From assembly GCA_024401695.1 (NCBI GenBank), contig JAKSKN010000006.1, forward strand, positions 79,627 through 143,626: a DNA stretch of 64,000 bases. The letters are read 5' to 3'. Shown here piece after piece: positions 32,582 through 41,475 of the stretch. The first letter of the stretch is position 1. Each line of letters starts with the position of its first letter. The DNA comes from Bacteroidales bacterium (GTDB lineage: Bacteria; Bacteroidota; Bacteroidia; Bacteroidales; UBA932). The position numbers and the translations under genes were made by a program. The notes under the pieces were generated by a model. That model saw only the letters and a program-made list of their open reading frames with translations. It was not told the origin of the DNA and made no database searches.

Positions 32582-34571
32582 TAAAGGCGCACCTCACGGC
32601 AGCCGCAAGCGCAGCGGAAAGAAGATTTTTCCGCAATATATAGGCCGGGTGCAGATGACACGCGAAGGCTTCATCTTCGTGATTATCGAAGGTCAGGATG
32701 ATGATGTTTTTGTAAAAGCGTCAAAGACCCGCCGCGCCCTTGACGGTGATACCGTACGGGTCGCAGTTACGCGGGAGAAGTCAAAGGACAGACGCCGCGA
32801 GGGTGAGGTCGTGGAGATCGTGGAGCGCTCGAACAAGCAGTTCGTAGGCATCTTCCACACGGTAGGCGCACAGGCGTGGGTGCTGATGCAGAGCAAGTTC
32901 ATGCCATACGACATCCAGGTTGACGCCGAAGCCGCTTCCGCTATGGGGGCAAAGGCCGGAATGAAGGTGTCCGCCGTCGTTGAGGGATGGGAACGCGGAG
33001 ATGTCAACCCGCACGGCCGCATCGTTGACGTGCTCGGGGAGCCGGGCGCCAACGATACCGAGATGCACGCCATCCTGGCCGAATTCAACCTGCCATACAG
33101 ATTCGAAAAGGAAGTCGAAGACGCAGCTGACCTGATCTCCGAGGAGATCACTGCCGAAGACCTCAAGGGCAGGAAGGACTTCCGCAATACGTTCACCTTC
33201 ACCATCGACCCTGCCGACGCAAAGGATTTTGATGACGCGCTATCTTTCAAGGCCCTGCCAAACGGCAATTTCGAAGTGGGCGTACACATCGCCGACGTAT
33301 CCTACTACGTCAAGCCAGGCTCCGCTGTCGACAAGGAGGCCCGCGAACGCGGAACTTCCGTATATCTTGTTGACCGCACCGTGCCTATGCTTCCGGAGAA
33401 ACTCTGCAACAAGCTCTGTTCACTCCGTCCGGACGAGGACAAGCTGACATTCTCCGCCGTCTTCGAGATGACGCCGAAGGCTGAGATCAAATCCCGCTGG
33501 ATCGGCCGCACCGCCATCCGCTCCGACTTCCGTCTGGACTATGACCAGGCACAGGAGATCATCGAGGCCGAACGCGAGCCGGTGGCTCAGATAGAGGTTG
33601 CCGTCAAGACCCTCAATTCTCTGGCCGGCATACTCAAACGCAATGAATCAAAGGCCGGCGCCATCAATTTCGACCGTCCGGAAATGAAGGTCGAGGTCGA
33701 TGAGAACGGCAAGCCGCTCCGCGTATATCAGAAAATCTCCAAGGAGGCCAACTGGCTCATCGAAGAGTTCATGCTCCTTGCCAACCGCACCGTTGCAGAA
33801 TTCGTGGCAACCGGCGGGCAGATGAACGGCGTGGCCCAGAAGAACGCCAAGACATTCGTCTACCGCGTCCACGGTGAACCGAACGAATTGAAGCTTGAAG
33901 GGCTGCGCACCTTTGCCAAGGGCTTCGGATACAAGCTTGGCGATGAACTGTCCGGCCGCGGGGCCGCGCACACCCTCAACGGCCTGCTTGAGCAGGCAAA
34001 GGGCAAGCCGGAATTCGATGCATTCGAGAACCTTGCGCTGCGTGCTATGGCAAAAGCCTGCTACAGCACCGAGAACATCGGGCATTACGGACTGGCCTTC
34101 AGGTTCTACACCCACTTCACTTCACCTATCAGGCGTTATCCGGACCTTATGGTCCATCGCCTGCTGGCTATGTATCTCGCCAACGCAGAGAGCCAGAAGA
34201 GGGAGAAATACGACGAAGAGTGCAAGCACGCCTCCGACCGTGAGCTCGTAGCCGCCGACGCCGAGCGCACCTCTGTCAAGTACAAGCTTGTCGAGTTTAT
34301 GCAGGACAAGGTCGGACTGGAATTCGAGGGAACCGTCTCCGGTATCACGGAATGGGGAATGTATGTCGAAATCGACGACACCCACATCGAGGGTATGGTT
34401 CCACTGCGTGAGATACGCTCCGATTTCTTTGAATTCGATGAGGAGCACTACAGGCTCGTGGGCAAGCGCACCCAAAAAGTCTTCAGACTGGGCGACCGCG
34501 CAAGAATCAAGGTCAAGCAGGCCAATCTGGAAATGCGGCAACTTGACTATGAATTGATAGAAACACTTTAA
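32562..34571 (+). CDS. rnr: Ribonuclease R
   Basis: 669 residues. A basic start (RKRSGKK) and a cold-shock/OB region (about 25-160) lead to the RNB catalytic domain at about 204-530, with TIDPADAKDFDDALS (catalytic Asp cluster 216-225), VGVHIADVSYYV and YRVHGEPN. The S1 domain at about 575-660 has LEFEGTVSGITEWGMYVEI. It degrades structured RNA 3' to 5' and, with SmpB (48358-48819), takes part in quality control. It is shorter than the E. coli enzyme because the N-terminal helix-turn-helix and long basic tail are missing. Confidence 0.95.
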   Translation: MKRAKSNKGAPHGSRKRSGKKIFPQYIGRVQMTREGFIFVIIEGQDDDVFVKASKTRRALDGDTVRVAVTREKSKDRRREGEVVEIVERSNKQFVGIFHTVGAQAWVLMQSKFMPYDIQVDAEAASAMGAKAGMKVSAVVEGWERGDVNPHGRIVDVLGEPGANDTEMHAILAEFNLPYRFEKEVEDAADLISEEITAEDLKGRKDFRNTFTFTIDPADAKDFDDALSFKALPNGNFEVGVHIADVSYYVKPGSAVDKEARERGTSVYLVDRTVPMLPEKLCNKLCSLRPDEDKLTFSAVFEMTPKAEIKSRWIGRTAIRSDFRLDYDQAQEIIEAEREPVAQIEVAVKTLNSLAGILKRNESKAGAINFDRPEMKVEVDENGKPLRVYQKISKEANWLIEEFMLLANRTVAEFVATGGQMNGVAQKNAKTFVYRVHGEPNELKLEGLRTFAKGFGYKLGDELSGRGAAHTLNGLLEQAKGKPEFDAFENLALRAMAKACYSTENIGHYGLAFRFYTHFTSPIRRYPDLMVHRLLAMYLANAESQKREKYDEECKHASDRELVAADAERTSVKYKLVEFMQDKVGLEFEGTVSGITEWGMYVEIDDTHIEGMVPLREIRSDFFEFDEEHYRLVGKRTQKVFRLGDRARIKVKQANLEMRQLDYELIETL

Positions 34572-34583
34572 AAAATCAGAATT

Positions 34584-34772
34584 ATGGCAAACGGCAGTTC
34601 ATTTTTCAGCTTTGTCTCCGGCATGATTGCAGGTGCAGCCATCGCTATCCTCACCTGCACGGAAAGAGGTCACGAATTTGTACATGACCTGGAAAAGAAA
34701 TGCTCAAAACTCCGCGATTCAGTCAAGGAAGACATCGAGGATGACTTCATGAACGAAGAGGAGGAAGCATAA
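34584..34772 (+). CDS. YtxH-like small membrane protein, 62 aa
   Basis: One hydrophobic helix (about 7-26, FFSFVSGMIAGAAIAILTCT) is followed by a charged, probably coiled-coil tail with many Lys and Glu, ending NEEEEA. This is the YtxH/gas-vesicle-like layout: a short Gly-rich anchor and an amphipathic tail. The stop overlaps the start of the next membrane protein by one base (TAATG). The function of this family is not established; envelope stress has been suggested. Confidence 0.75.
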   Translation: MANGSSFFSFVSGMIAGAAIAILTCTERGHEFVHDLEKKCSKLRDSVKEDIEDDFMNEEEEA

Positions 34773-35326
34773 TGGCAAGTGATTACTCCGAGAAGAAGGG
34801 GGGTCTTGTAAACGAAATCAAGGAATACGCCGACATCCGTCTGGACGAATTCAAATTCAAGGCGACAAGAAGCCTTTCGTCCATTCTGAGCCGGGCTCTC
34901 ACCGCATTCCTCGTTACAGGACTGCTGCTGATTTTACTGGTGCTGCTCTCCATAGCAATGCTCCAGTGGCTTAACGGCGTATTCGGCGCTCCTTTCGGAA
35001 CGCTGATTGTCTGCGGCGTCATCGCCGTGCTTCTTCTTGTGATCTTCTCGCTGCGCAAGGTCCTGTTCCACGGCCTGTTTGTGAAAATGGCCTTCGAAGA
35101 CATCGGGATCCATAATGATGAGGAGCTCGAGAACGCTCTCGTCGATGTCGAGAAACGCAAGGTCCGTTCGGAGAACAAATTCAACAACCGGTACAGGAAG
35201 GTCCAGTCCTTCCTGAACCCTGTCTCCAGCGTCAGCAGCTTTATCGGAAGCAAAGGCTTTATGGGAGGCCTGTATCTGGCCACGACCCTGATCGGCAAAT
35301 TGCTCGGCAAGAAGAAAAGGAAATAA
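34772..35326 (+). CDS. Membrane protein of the phage-holin/Holin-X-like superfamily
   Basis: 184 residues: a charged amphipathic start (SEKKGGLVNEIKEYADIRLDEFKFKATRSLSSILSR, split here for length) followed by two close membrane helices (about 42-70 and 73-95) and a cytoplasmic basic tail with a second hydrophobic patch. Such proteins with a YtxH partner occur in many Bacteroidetes and are annotated as holin-superfamily or hypothetical. There is no sign of a real phage holin role here. It is coupled to its neighbours on both sides by one-base overlaps. Confidence 0.65.
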   Translation: MASDYSEKKGGLVNEIKEYADIRLDEFKFKATRSLSSILSRALTAFLVTGLLLILLVLLSIAMLQWLNGVFGAPFGTLIVCGVIAVLLLVIFSLRKVLFHGLFVKMAFEDIGIHNDEELENALVDVEKRKVRSENKFNNRYRKVQSFLNPVSSVSSFIGSKGFMGGLYLATTLIGKLLGKKKRK

Positions 35327-36168
35327 TGTTCAAGTTCGAGCCCATACTCAAAACTCTTGTCTGGGGCACCGAGAACTGGGTTCTCTCCGGCGTTCCGGGC
35401 AATGAGTCAGTCGTGGCCGAAGGCCCGGACAAAGGCCGGAAAATCACTGACATATACCCCGGACAGTTCCCCCTGCTGATCAAGTTCATTGATGCCCACA
35501 AGGACCTCAGCATCCAGGTGCACCCTGATGACGAGCTCGCACGGGAGCGGCACGGATGCAATGGCAAAACCGAGATGTGGTACGTCATAGGCGCTGCGGA
35601 AGGGGCCCATCTGTATTCCGGTCTGAAGGAGGAGATCGATCCGGACAAGTATGTCGAACTTGTCCGCGAAGACCGCATCGTTTCTGTCCTTGCAGACCAC
35701 AAGGTCGCTCCGGGCGATGTCTATTTCCTGCCGGCAGGACGCATCCACGCCATCTGCGGCGGATGCTATCTCGCTGAAATCCAGCAGACATCAGACATCA
35801 CCTACCGCATCTACGACTACAACCGCCCCGGGCTGGACGGAAAGCCCCGCCAGCTGCATACGGCTGAAGCGAAGGATGCCATCGACTACAAGGTCTACAC
35901 CGATTACAAGACATCATACACTCCCGCCGAAGGCAAACCGGTCGAACTGGTACGCTGCAGGCATTTCTCTACGGACCTGCTTCAGCTGAACGACAGCTGC
36001 ACCGTGTCCGTCGATTCTGATTTTCTCATTTTTGTCTGCACCGGCGGCAGCGCCACACTCAATGGCGTGACAATAAAAGAAGGAGAGGCCGTTCTGGCAC
36101 TCTCCTCCGATAAATCTGTCAGGATTGTTCCCGACGGTCCGGCAAGTTTCCTTACCACCCACGTTTAG
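35326..36168 (+). CDS. manA: Mannose-6-phosphate isomerase, class I
   Basis: A cupin-type phosphomannose isomerase: PLLIKFIDAHKDLSIQVHPDDE (zinc ligand His66), NGKTEMWYVI, LPAGRIHAICGGCYLAEIQQTSDITYRIYDYNR with the last metal ligand and substrate Arg. It converts mannose-6-phosphate to fructose-6-phosphate, feeding GDP-sugar synthesis or glycolysis. At 280 residues it is the short bacterial type. It is the last gene in the rnr-side run and converges on gpmI, with a palindromic element between. Confidence 0.93.
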   Translation: MFKFEPILKTLVWGTENWVLSGVPGNESVVAEGPDKGRKITDIYPGQFPLLIKFIDAHKDLSIQVHPDDELARERHGCNGKTEMWYVIGAAEGAHLYSGLKEEIDPDKYVELVREDRIVSVLADHKVAPGDVYFLPAGRIHAICGGCYLAEIQQTSDITYRIYDYNRPGLDGKPRQLHTAEAKDAIDYKVYTDYKTSYTPAEGKPVELVRCRHFSTDLLQLNDSCTVSVDSDFLIFVCTGGSATLNGVTIKEGEAVLALSSDKSVRIVPDGPASFLTTHV

Positions 36169-36176
36169 GAATGATG

Positions 36177-36316
36177 AAAAAATAAGTTGGTAAAGATTTA
36201 TGAGGGATTGTTTATGTATTTTGGATATGGAATGAAGGAGCGTAGCCGTGCTACGTGACTGAATGACATGTTCAAAAGACAAAACAAGAACCATAAAGAT
36301 TACCAAGTTATTTTTT
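36177..36316. repeat. 140-bp imperfect palindrome between manA and gpmI
   Basis: The ends AAAAAATAAGTTGGTAA (from 36177) and TTACCAAGTTATTTTTT (to 36316) are inverted copies with one mismatch. The inner arms keep partial complementarity (TTTATG with CATAAA, TTTTG with CAAAA), and the centre is a perfect CGTAGC-cgt-GCTACG at 36241-36255. The symmetry centre of the ends and of the core agree within 2 bp. It may be a MITE-like element or a long bidirectional terminator. Confidence 0.75.
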
Positions 36317-36335
36317 AAGAATGACTTAGGGCGGC

Positions 36336-37856
36336 TTAGATAAGTGGCTCGGCCGTCATTGATGCCGGCTGAGGGATTCCCATCAGCTTGAGCATAGTAG
36401 GCGCCACGTTGCAGAGGGCGCCGTCCTTCACTGTCTTGACGTCGTCGCCGGCACCGATCACGATGAACTGAACCTCGTTCAGGGAATGAGCGGTATTCGG
36501 AGAACCGTCCTCGTTGACTGCATAGTCGGCGTTGCCGTGGTCTGCGGTAAGCAGGACGACGTATCCGTGATTGAGGGCGCAGGTGACAGCGGCCTCGACA
36601 CATCCGTCAATACAGCCGACTGCGTTGCAGATTGCCTTGTAAATGCCCGTATGCCCGACCATATCACCATTGGCGTAGTTCAGGATGATCATATCTTCCT
36701 TCTCGGAGCGGATTGCATCGCAGAGCTTGTCGGTAACCTCGACCGCACTCATCTCAGGCTGAAGGTCATAGGTCGCGACCTTAGGGGAATTGACGAGAAT
36801 GCGGTCCTCGTTCTCAAACGGAACCTCGCGGCCGCCGTTGAAGAAGAAGGTCACGTGAGCATACTTCTCTGTTTCGGCAATGCGGAGCTGACGTTTTCCT
36901 GCCTTGGCGACAGTCTCGCCAAGGGTGTCCTTGACCTCTTCCTTGTCGAAAAGGATGTGGAGCCCCGTGAATGAGGCATCGTATGGAGTGAGGCAGCAGT
37001 AATAAAGAGGTATCCTCTTCATTCCCTCCTCCGGCATATCGTTCTGTGTGAGGACATTGGTGAGCTCTCGGGCGCGGTCGTTGCGGAAGTTGTAGAAGAT
37101 TACGGCATCGCCTTCCTCGACCTTTGCGAGAGGCTCTCCGTTCTTCGTGATGACGATAGGTTTGATGAACTCGTCGGTGACATCTGCATCGTATGATGCC
37201 TGGATGCCCGCAAGAGCGCTTTCAAACTGCTCGCCCTTTCCTTCAACAAGCATATCGTAGGCTTCCTTCACGCGGTTCCAGCGCTTGTCGCGGTCCATTG
37301 CATAGAAGCGGCCGCAGACGGTGGCAACCTTGCCGGTGGTCTCGCCCATCTTCTCCTCGAGCTCCTTCACGAAACCATAGCCGCTGCGAGGGTCGCAGTC
37401 GCGTCCGTCCATAAAGCAGTGGACATAGACATCTTCAAGACCCATCTTCTTTGCCTCAGCGAGGAATTCATAGAGGTGATTGAGGGATGAATGCACTCCG
37501 CCGTGTGAGCAGAGACCGAAGAAATGGAGCTTCTTGCCGCTTTGCTTTACATAATCGTAGGCAGCCTTGATCTCCTTGTTCTCCATAAGCTTGTGGTCGC
37601 GGCAGGCCATATTGATCTTCACCAGATCCTGATATACCACGCGGCCGGCACCGAGGTTCATATGTCCGACCTCGGAATTTCCCATCTGGCCGTCAGGAAG
37701 ACCTACGTATTCGCCGCAGGCCTGAAGATGTGCCATAGGATATTTTGCACGGAGGCTGTCGATGAAAGGCGCACCCTGTGTGTAAATAGCATTACTCTGG
37801 TCGTGACGTCCTTCGCCCCAGCCATCGAGAATCATCAAAAGTACTTTCTTGTTCAT
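36336..37856 (-). CDS. gpmI: 2,3-bisphosphoglycerate-independent phosphoglycerate mutase
   Basis: An alkaline-phosphatase-superfamily enzyme: ILDGWG with metal ligand Asp11, the phospho-acceptor Ser61 in [10 protein letters not shown], then [24 protein letters not shown] and [10 protein letters not shown] with the C-terminal metal ligands. It interconverts 3- and 2-phosphoglycerate in glycolysis with two manganese ions. Its 506 residues are full length. It follows the M3 peptidase gene by 17 nt. Confidence 0.97.
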   Translation of the reverse strand: MNKKVLLMILDGWGEGRHDQSNAIYTQGAPFIDSLRAKYPMAHLQACGEYVGLPDGQMGNSEVGHMNLGAGRVVYQDLVKINMACRDHKLMENKEIKAAYDYVKQSGKKLHFFGLCSHGGVHSSLNHLYEFLAEAKKMGLEDVYVHCFMDGRDCDPRSGYGFVKELEEKMGETTGKVATVCGRFYAMDRDKRWNRVKEAYDMLVEGKGEQFESALAGIQASYDADVTDEFIKPIVITKNGEPLAKVEEGDAVIFYNFRNDRARELTNVLTQNDMPEEGMKRIPLYYCCLTPYDASFTGLHILFDKEEVKDTLGETVAKAGKRQLRIAETEKYAHVTFFFNGGREVPFENEDRILVNSPKVATYDLQPEMSAVEVTDKLCDAIRSEKEDMIILNYANGDMVGHTGIYKAICNAVGCIDGCVEAAVTCALNHGYVVLLTADHGNADYAVNEDGSPNTAHSLNEVQFIVIGAGDDVKTVKDGALCNVAPTMLKLMGIPQPASMTAEPLI

Positions 37857-37873
37857 ATCTGTTTCTAAAAATT

Positions 37874-39889
37874 CTATTCTGCAAGACCGCGTGCACGGAG
37901 AAGGGCACCGGCATCAGGCTCAGCGCCACGGAACTGCTTGTAAAGGGTCATCGGCTCTTCGCTGCCACCCTTCTCAAGGATATTGTGGCGGAAGCTCATT
38001 GCGGTTTCCTTGTCAAGGACACCCTTCTGGCGGAAGAGTTCGAATGCGTCCTTGTCGAGGACCTCGGCCCAGAGATAGCTGTAGTAACCTGCGCTGTAGC
38101 CGCTTGAACCGAAGATATGGTTGAAGTAGGTGCTGCGGTAGCGAGGGATGATCTCATCGATGAGGCCCATCTCCTTGCAGACCTTGGCTTCGAATTCCTC
38201 AACGTCAATGCCCTCGATCGAGCTGAGTTCGTGCCATTTCATATCAAGGATGGATGCTGCGCAGAGCTCTGCGGTGGTAAAGCCCTGATTGAAATTGGAA
38301 GCGGCCTGAACCTTGGCGACAAGCTCCTCAGGGATGACCTCTCCGGTCTGATAGTGGAAGGCGTATGTGGCGAGGACCTCCGGCTCGAAGGCCCAGTTTT
38401 CATTGATCTGTGAAGGAAGCTCCACGAAGTCGCGCTTTACGCTCGTGCAGGCGACTGACTTGTAGTGGCACTGGCTGAGGAGGCCGTGAAGTGCGTGGCC
38501 GAACTCGTGGAACATCGTCTCGACCTGATCGATGTTCAGGAGCGAAGGCTTTTCTGCCGTAGGTTTGTTGAAGTTGCCGATATTCACGATGACAGGACGG
38601 ACATTGTTTCCGTTCTCGTCGTAATACTGCATTGCGAACTCCGACATCCAGGCGCCGGCACGCTTGCTGTCGCGAGGGTAGTAGTCAGTGATGATGACGC
38701 CGATGAGTGAGCCATCCTCGTCGGTGACCTTGAAGGCTTCTGCCTCAGGGTTGAAGAGAGCGACACCCTCGATCGGCTCGAACTGGAGGCCATAGAGACG
38801 GCTGGCGTTGCCGAACACTCCGGCGCGGACGTTCTCCATCTTGAAATACTGCATGACCTCGGCCTCGTCGAGAGCATAGCGGGCCTTGCGGACGCGCTCT
38901 GCATAGTACATATAGTCCCAAGGCTGGATCTTCGTGCCTGCAGGAAGGATGCCTGCGGCAATGTCTTCGTCCATCACCTTCTGCATATCGGCGACCTCCT
39001 CCCTGGCGCGCTTAACCGCCGCTTCCATAATGTTGGCAAGGAATGCATCCACGGTCTCGGGAGTCTTTGCCATCTTGGTGTCGAGGATCTGTGCCGCAGG
39101 AGTGTCGAATCCGAGAAGCTTTGCCTTCTCGATGCGGAGCTCCATTATGCGGAGAAGGGCCTCCTTGTTGTCATTCTCGTTGCCGTTGTTGGCGCGGTGA
39201 GAATACATATTGAACATCTTCTCGCGCTTTGCACGGTCAGGTTCTGCCGCCATCATATCGTAGTAGTTGGCGACTGATGCCCCTATCTCGGCCTTGTAGG
39301 CATTGCTTTCTGCAAGGATGTGGTTTCCGAAGGTGATCACGAGGGATGAGAGCTCGCTGTTGATTTCCTTGAGGCGTGCCTGTCCGGCCTCGTCGAGCCC
39401 GATACCGTTGTTGATGAATCCTTCGTACATATCCTTGAGGACCATCTGCTGCTCGCGGGTGAGGCTGCTCTGGTCGGCATCGTAAACGGCCTTGACGCGG
39501 GCGAAGAATGCCGGGTTCATGAAAATATTGTCGGAATGGACGGAGATAAGTGGTGTGGCCTCTTCCACGACGGCATTGAGTTCGTCGGTGACGTCAGACT
39601 CGCTGACATTGAAGAGGACTGCGCTCACGCGATCAAGAATCGCACCGCTGCGGTCAAAGGCAGCAATGGTGTTCTCGAAGGTCGGAGCCTCCGGATTATC
39701 TATGATTGCCTGGATCTCTGCTTCCTGCTGAGCGATGCCGGCCTTCACCGCCGGCATATAGTCAGTTATCTTGATTGCTGCGAAATCAGGGATACCATAT
39801 TCGTTGCTCCATTCTGAAAGGAACGGATTGGTGCGGTTGCATGCTGTCATGGCAAAAGCGATTGCAAGGATTGCGAAAAACTTTTTCAT
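37874..39889 (-). CDS. M3-family peptidyl-dipeptidase, lipoprotein (Dcp-like)
   Basis: The lipoprotein signal [17 protein letters not shown] (Cys17) directs it out of the cytoplasm. HEFGH at 461-465 with the following Glu is the M3 zinc site; [13 protein letters not shown] and [15 protein letters not shown] are further Dcp motifs. It should cut peptides into dipeptides in the periplasm for uptake. E. coli Dcp is periplasmic too but not a lipoprotein. The gene lies between the secreted nuclease and gpmI with gaps of 22 and 17 nt, so the three could share a transcript. Confidence 0.93.
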   Translation of the reverse strand: MKKFFAILAIAFAMTACNRTNPFLSEWSNEYGIPDFAAIKITDYMPAVKAGIAQQEAEIQAIIDNPEAPTFENTIAAFDRSGAILDRVSAVLFNVSESDVTDELNAVVEEATPLISVHSDNIFMNPAFFARVKAVYDADQSSLTREQQMVLKDMYEGFINNGIGLDEAGQARLKEINSELSSLVITFGNHILAESNAYKAEIGASVANYYDMMAAEPDRAKREKMFNMYSHRANNGNENDNKEALLRIMELRIEKAKLLGFDTPAAQILDTKMAKTPETVDAFLANIMEAAVKRAREEVADMQKVMDEDIAAGILPAGTKIQPWDYMYYAERVRKARYALDEAEVMQYFKMENVRAGVFGNASRLYGLQFEPIEGVALFNPEAEAFKVTDEDGSLIGVIITDYYPRDSKRAGAWMSEFAMQYYDENGNNVRPVIVNIGNFNKPTAEKPSLLNIDQVETMFHEFGHALHGLLSQCHYKSVACTSVKRDFVELPSQINENWAFEPEVLATYAFHYQTGEVIPEELVAKVQAASNFNQGFTTAELCAASILDMKWHELSSIEGIDVEEFEAKVCKEMGLIDEIIPRYRSTYFNHIFGSSGYSAGYYSYLWAEVLDKDAFELFRQKGVLDKETAMSFRHNILEKGGSEEPMTLYKQFRGAEPDAGALLRARGLAE

Positions 39890-39911
39890 ATCTGTATCTT
39901 AATGATTCTGA

Positions 39912-41363
39912 TTACTGCCACCACCAGTTGTCCGCCTGCGGGTCGGCGGCTTCGACGGCCTTTTCTTCCTCATCAGGAAGATTGACATAAAGGTCAACAC
40001 CAATCATTTCCTCCAGCGCGTCAATGGACATTGCCATTGATTTGGTGAAAGTGGCACTGGACTGTCCCTTGTTCTCGAAGAATACTGCAAGACCCTTGTA
40101 TTCACCCTGCTTGGTAAGGGCGAGGACGGACTTGTATATGCCGGTAGGGACCGTAATCTCCTTTCCCTCTACGTCTTTTACCTTATGTGTACTGTCGTCA
40201 AGGATAGTTCCGGTGACCACATAGAGGGTATCGCTCTGCGCAGCCCAATTCGTGTGGATCTTCAACTCAAGGTCGCTCCATGTCGCTCCGTTGATCTTTT
40301 CACTCTGAGGCATTATGTTAGTGGCAAGGAATACGTCATAATTCGCACGGCCCGAACGGTCGTTTGACGGAACCATATGACCGCGGATGAATTCTTCGCC
40401 CGGTATGTCCTTGAACGTCCTGTCCTGATATGACTTGGTCAGGCAGGCCTGATACTGAGGGTCCACGAGAGGGTCGAATGCATATGGGTCATCGTTACGG
40501 CCATCTCCGCCCTGCCTGTACACATAAGGATAGCAGGTCCACCTTGAGACTCTGTCGCCCGTGCTGAAATATGCCGAGTAATTTCTCAATCCTGTCTCGT
40601 GCTTGTGGTGGACGAACAGGTTACCGTCTTCGCTGTCAGCGGTCTCCGGGAGTTCAAGCCAATCCGCCTTTGCGCTCTTCGCGACGAATCCCGGGTATGA
40701 TTTTCCAGACGTATGCTTTTCATAATAAGCATTTTTCGTCTCATTGACTCCGCTGTAAGTATATCTGTTGGCGACAATGGTAACGACATCTGACGCCTTG
40801 AGATTGAGCTTGGAGAAATCTTCAGTCTTGCCGCCTTTCTCGGGAGCCAGGCCATACACGTATATGAATCCCGTATCGTCCTTCATATAGAAGTCGCCAT
40901 AGGTGTAACTTGAGATTGATACAATCTCTCCAGTGAGTCTGTACCAGTCGGTTTCGCTGTCCGGCTTGCCTATGAACTGAGCAATGGTGAGCGTCCTGAT
41001 CCCATCGGCAGAGATACCTGTGGCCTGGGTGATCTTCAAGTCCGTGCTCTTATCTTCAAGGAGCAGGTGGAAATTGACGGTTGCATTGCGCTCTTCGGCC
41101 ACATTTGGACTGACAGTAACTTGAACGGTAGTATTTCCGGAACCGCGGCTGGGCGAAACACCGACCCAGCTTGAATTGGACTCCGCCTGCCATCCCTTGT
41201 TCGACTTGATTTCAACTGAAAAGGTTGTGCCTTCCGCCACGACGGACTGGCTGGCAGGAGAAACGGAAATAAAACCAACTTCAGTCTTTCCGCCGTCATC
41301 AGGCTTTGAACAGGAAAGGATGCATAGGGCTGCTGCAAGGGCAAAAAGTGGATGGACTTTCAT
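39912..41363 (-). CDS. Secreted BACON/OB-fold DNA/RNA non-specific endonuclease
   Basis: 483 residues from ATG 41363. The lipobox is near Cys18. Residues 28-115 form a BACON/Ig-like domain (VSPASQSVVAEGTTFSVEI; WVGVSPSRGSGNTTVQVTVSPN). Residues 120-235 are an OB-like domain (GEIVSISSYTYGDFYMKDD, GFIYVYG). Residues 255-465 are the beta-beta-alpha-Me nuclease domain: FIRGHMVPSNDRSG with catalytic His329 and metal ligand Asn349 in ATNIMPQ. The family motif is DRGH; the Asp is Ile here. It would cut nucleic acid at the cell surface. The BACON plus OB parts repeat those of the neighbouring lipoprotein. Confidence 0.92.
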   Translation of the reverse strand: MKVHPLFALAAALCILSCSKPDDGGKTEVGFISVSPASQSVVAEGTTFSVEIKSNKGWQAESNSSWVGVSPSRGSGNTTVQVTVSPNVAEERNATVNFHLLLEDKSTDLKITQATGISADGIRTLTIAQFIGKPDSETDWYRLTGEIVSISSYTYGDFYMKDDTGFIYVYGLAPEKGGKTEDFSKLNLKASDVVTIVANRYTYSGVNETKNAYYEKHTSGKSYPGFVAKSAKADWLELPETADSEDGNLFVHHKHETGLRNYSAYFSTGDRVSRWTCYPYVYRQGGDGRNDDPYAFDPLVDPQYQACLTKSYQDRTFKDIPGEEFIRGHMVPSNDRSGRANYDVFLATNIMPQSEKINGATWSDLELKIHTNWAAQSDTLYVVTGTILDDSTHKVKDVEGKEITVPTGIYKSVLALTKQGEYKGLAVFFENKGQSSATFTKSMAMSIDALEEMIGVDLYVNLPDEEEKAVEAADPQADNWWWQ

Positions 41364-41414
41364 ATTATATTCGGAATTATATCTGCTATCAACGCAATAA
41401 GTTTGTAAAGGTAC

Positions 41415-41456
41415 AAAAAAATTGGTCATCATCAGCAAAACCGATGATGACCAATT
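41415..41456 (-). terminator. Strong intrinsic terminator after the BACON lipoprotein gene
   Basis: A 14-bp perfect stem, AATTGGTCATCATC with GATGATGACCAATT, surrounds a 9-nt loop and is followed on the minus strand by TTTTTTTG. It separates the receptor-lipoprotein pair from the nuclease gene, so most nuclease message would come from readthrough or its own promoter. Confidence 0.85.
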
Positions 41457-41475
41457 CATTAATTATTAGAGTTTA

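Noticed and set aside
34772-35326. Phage origin for the holin-like membrane protein
   Set aside because: The neighbours are all housekeeping genes and no other phage gene is near; the family is common in Bacteroidetes chromosomes.
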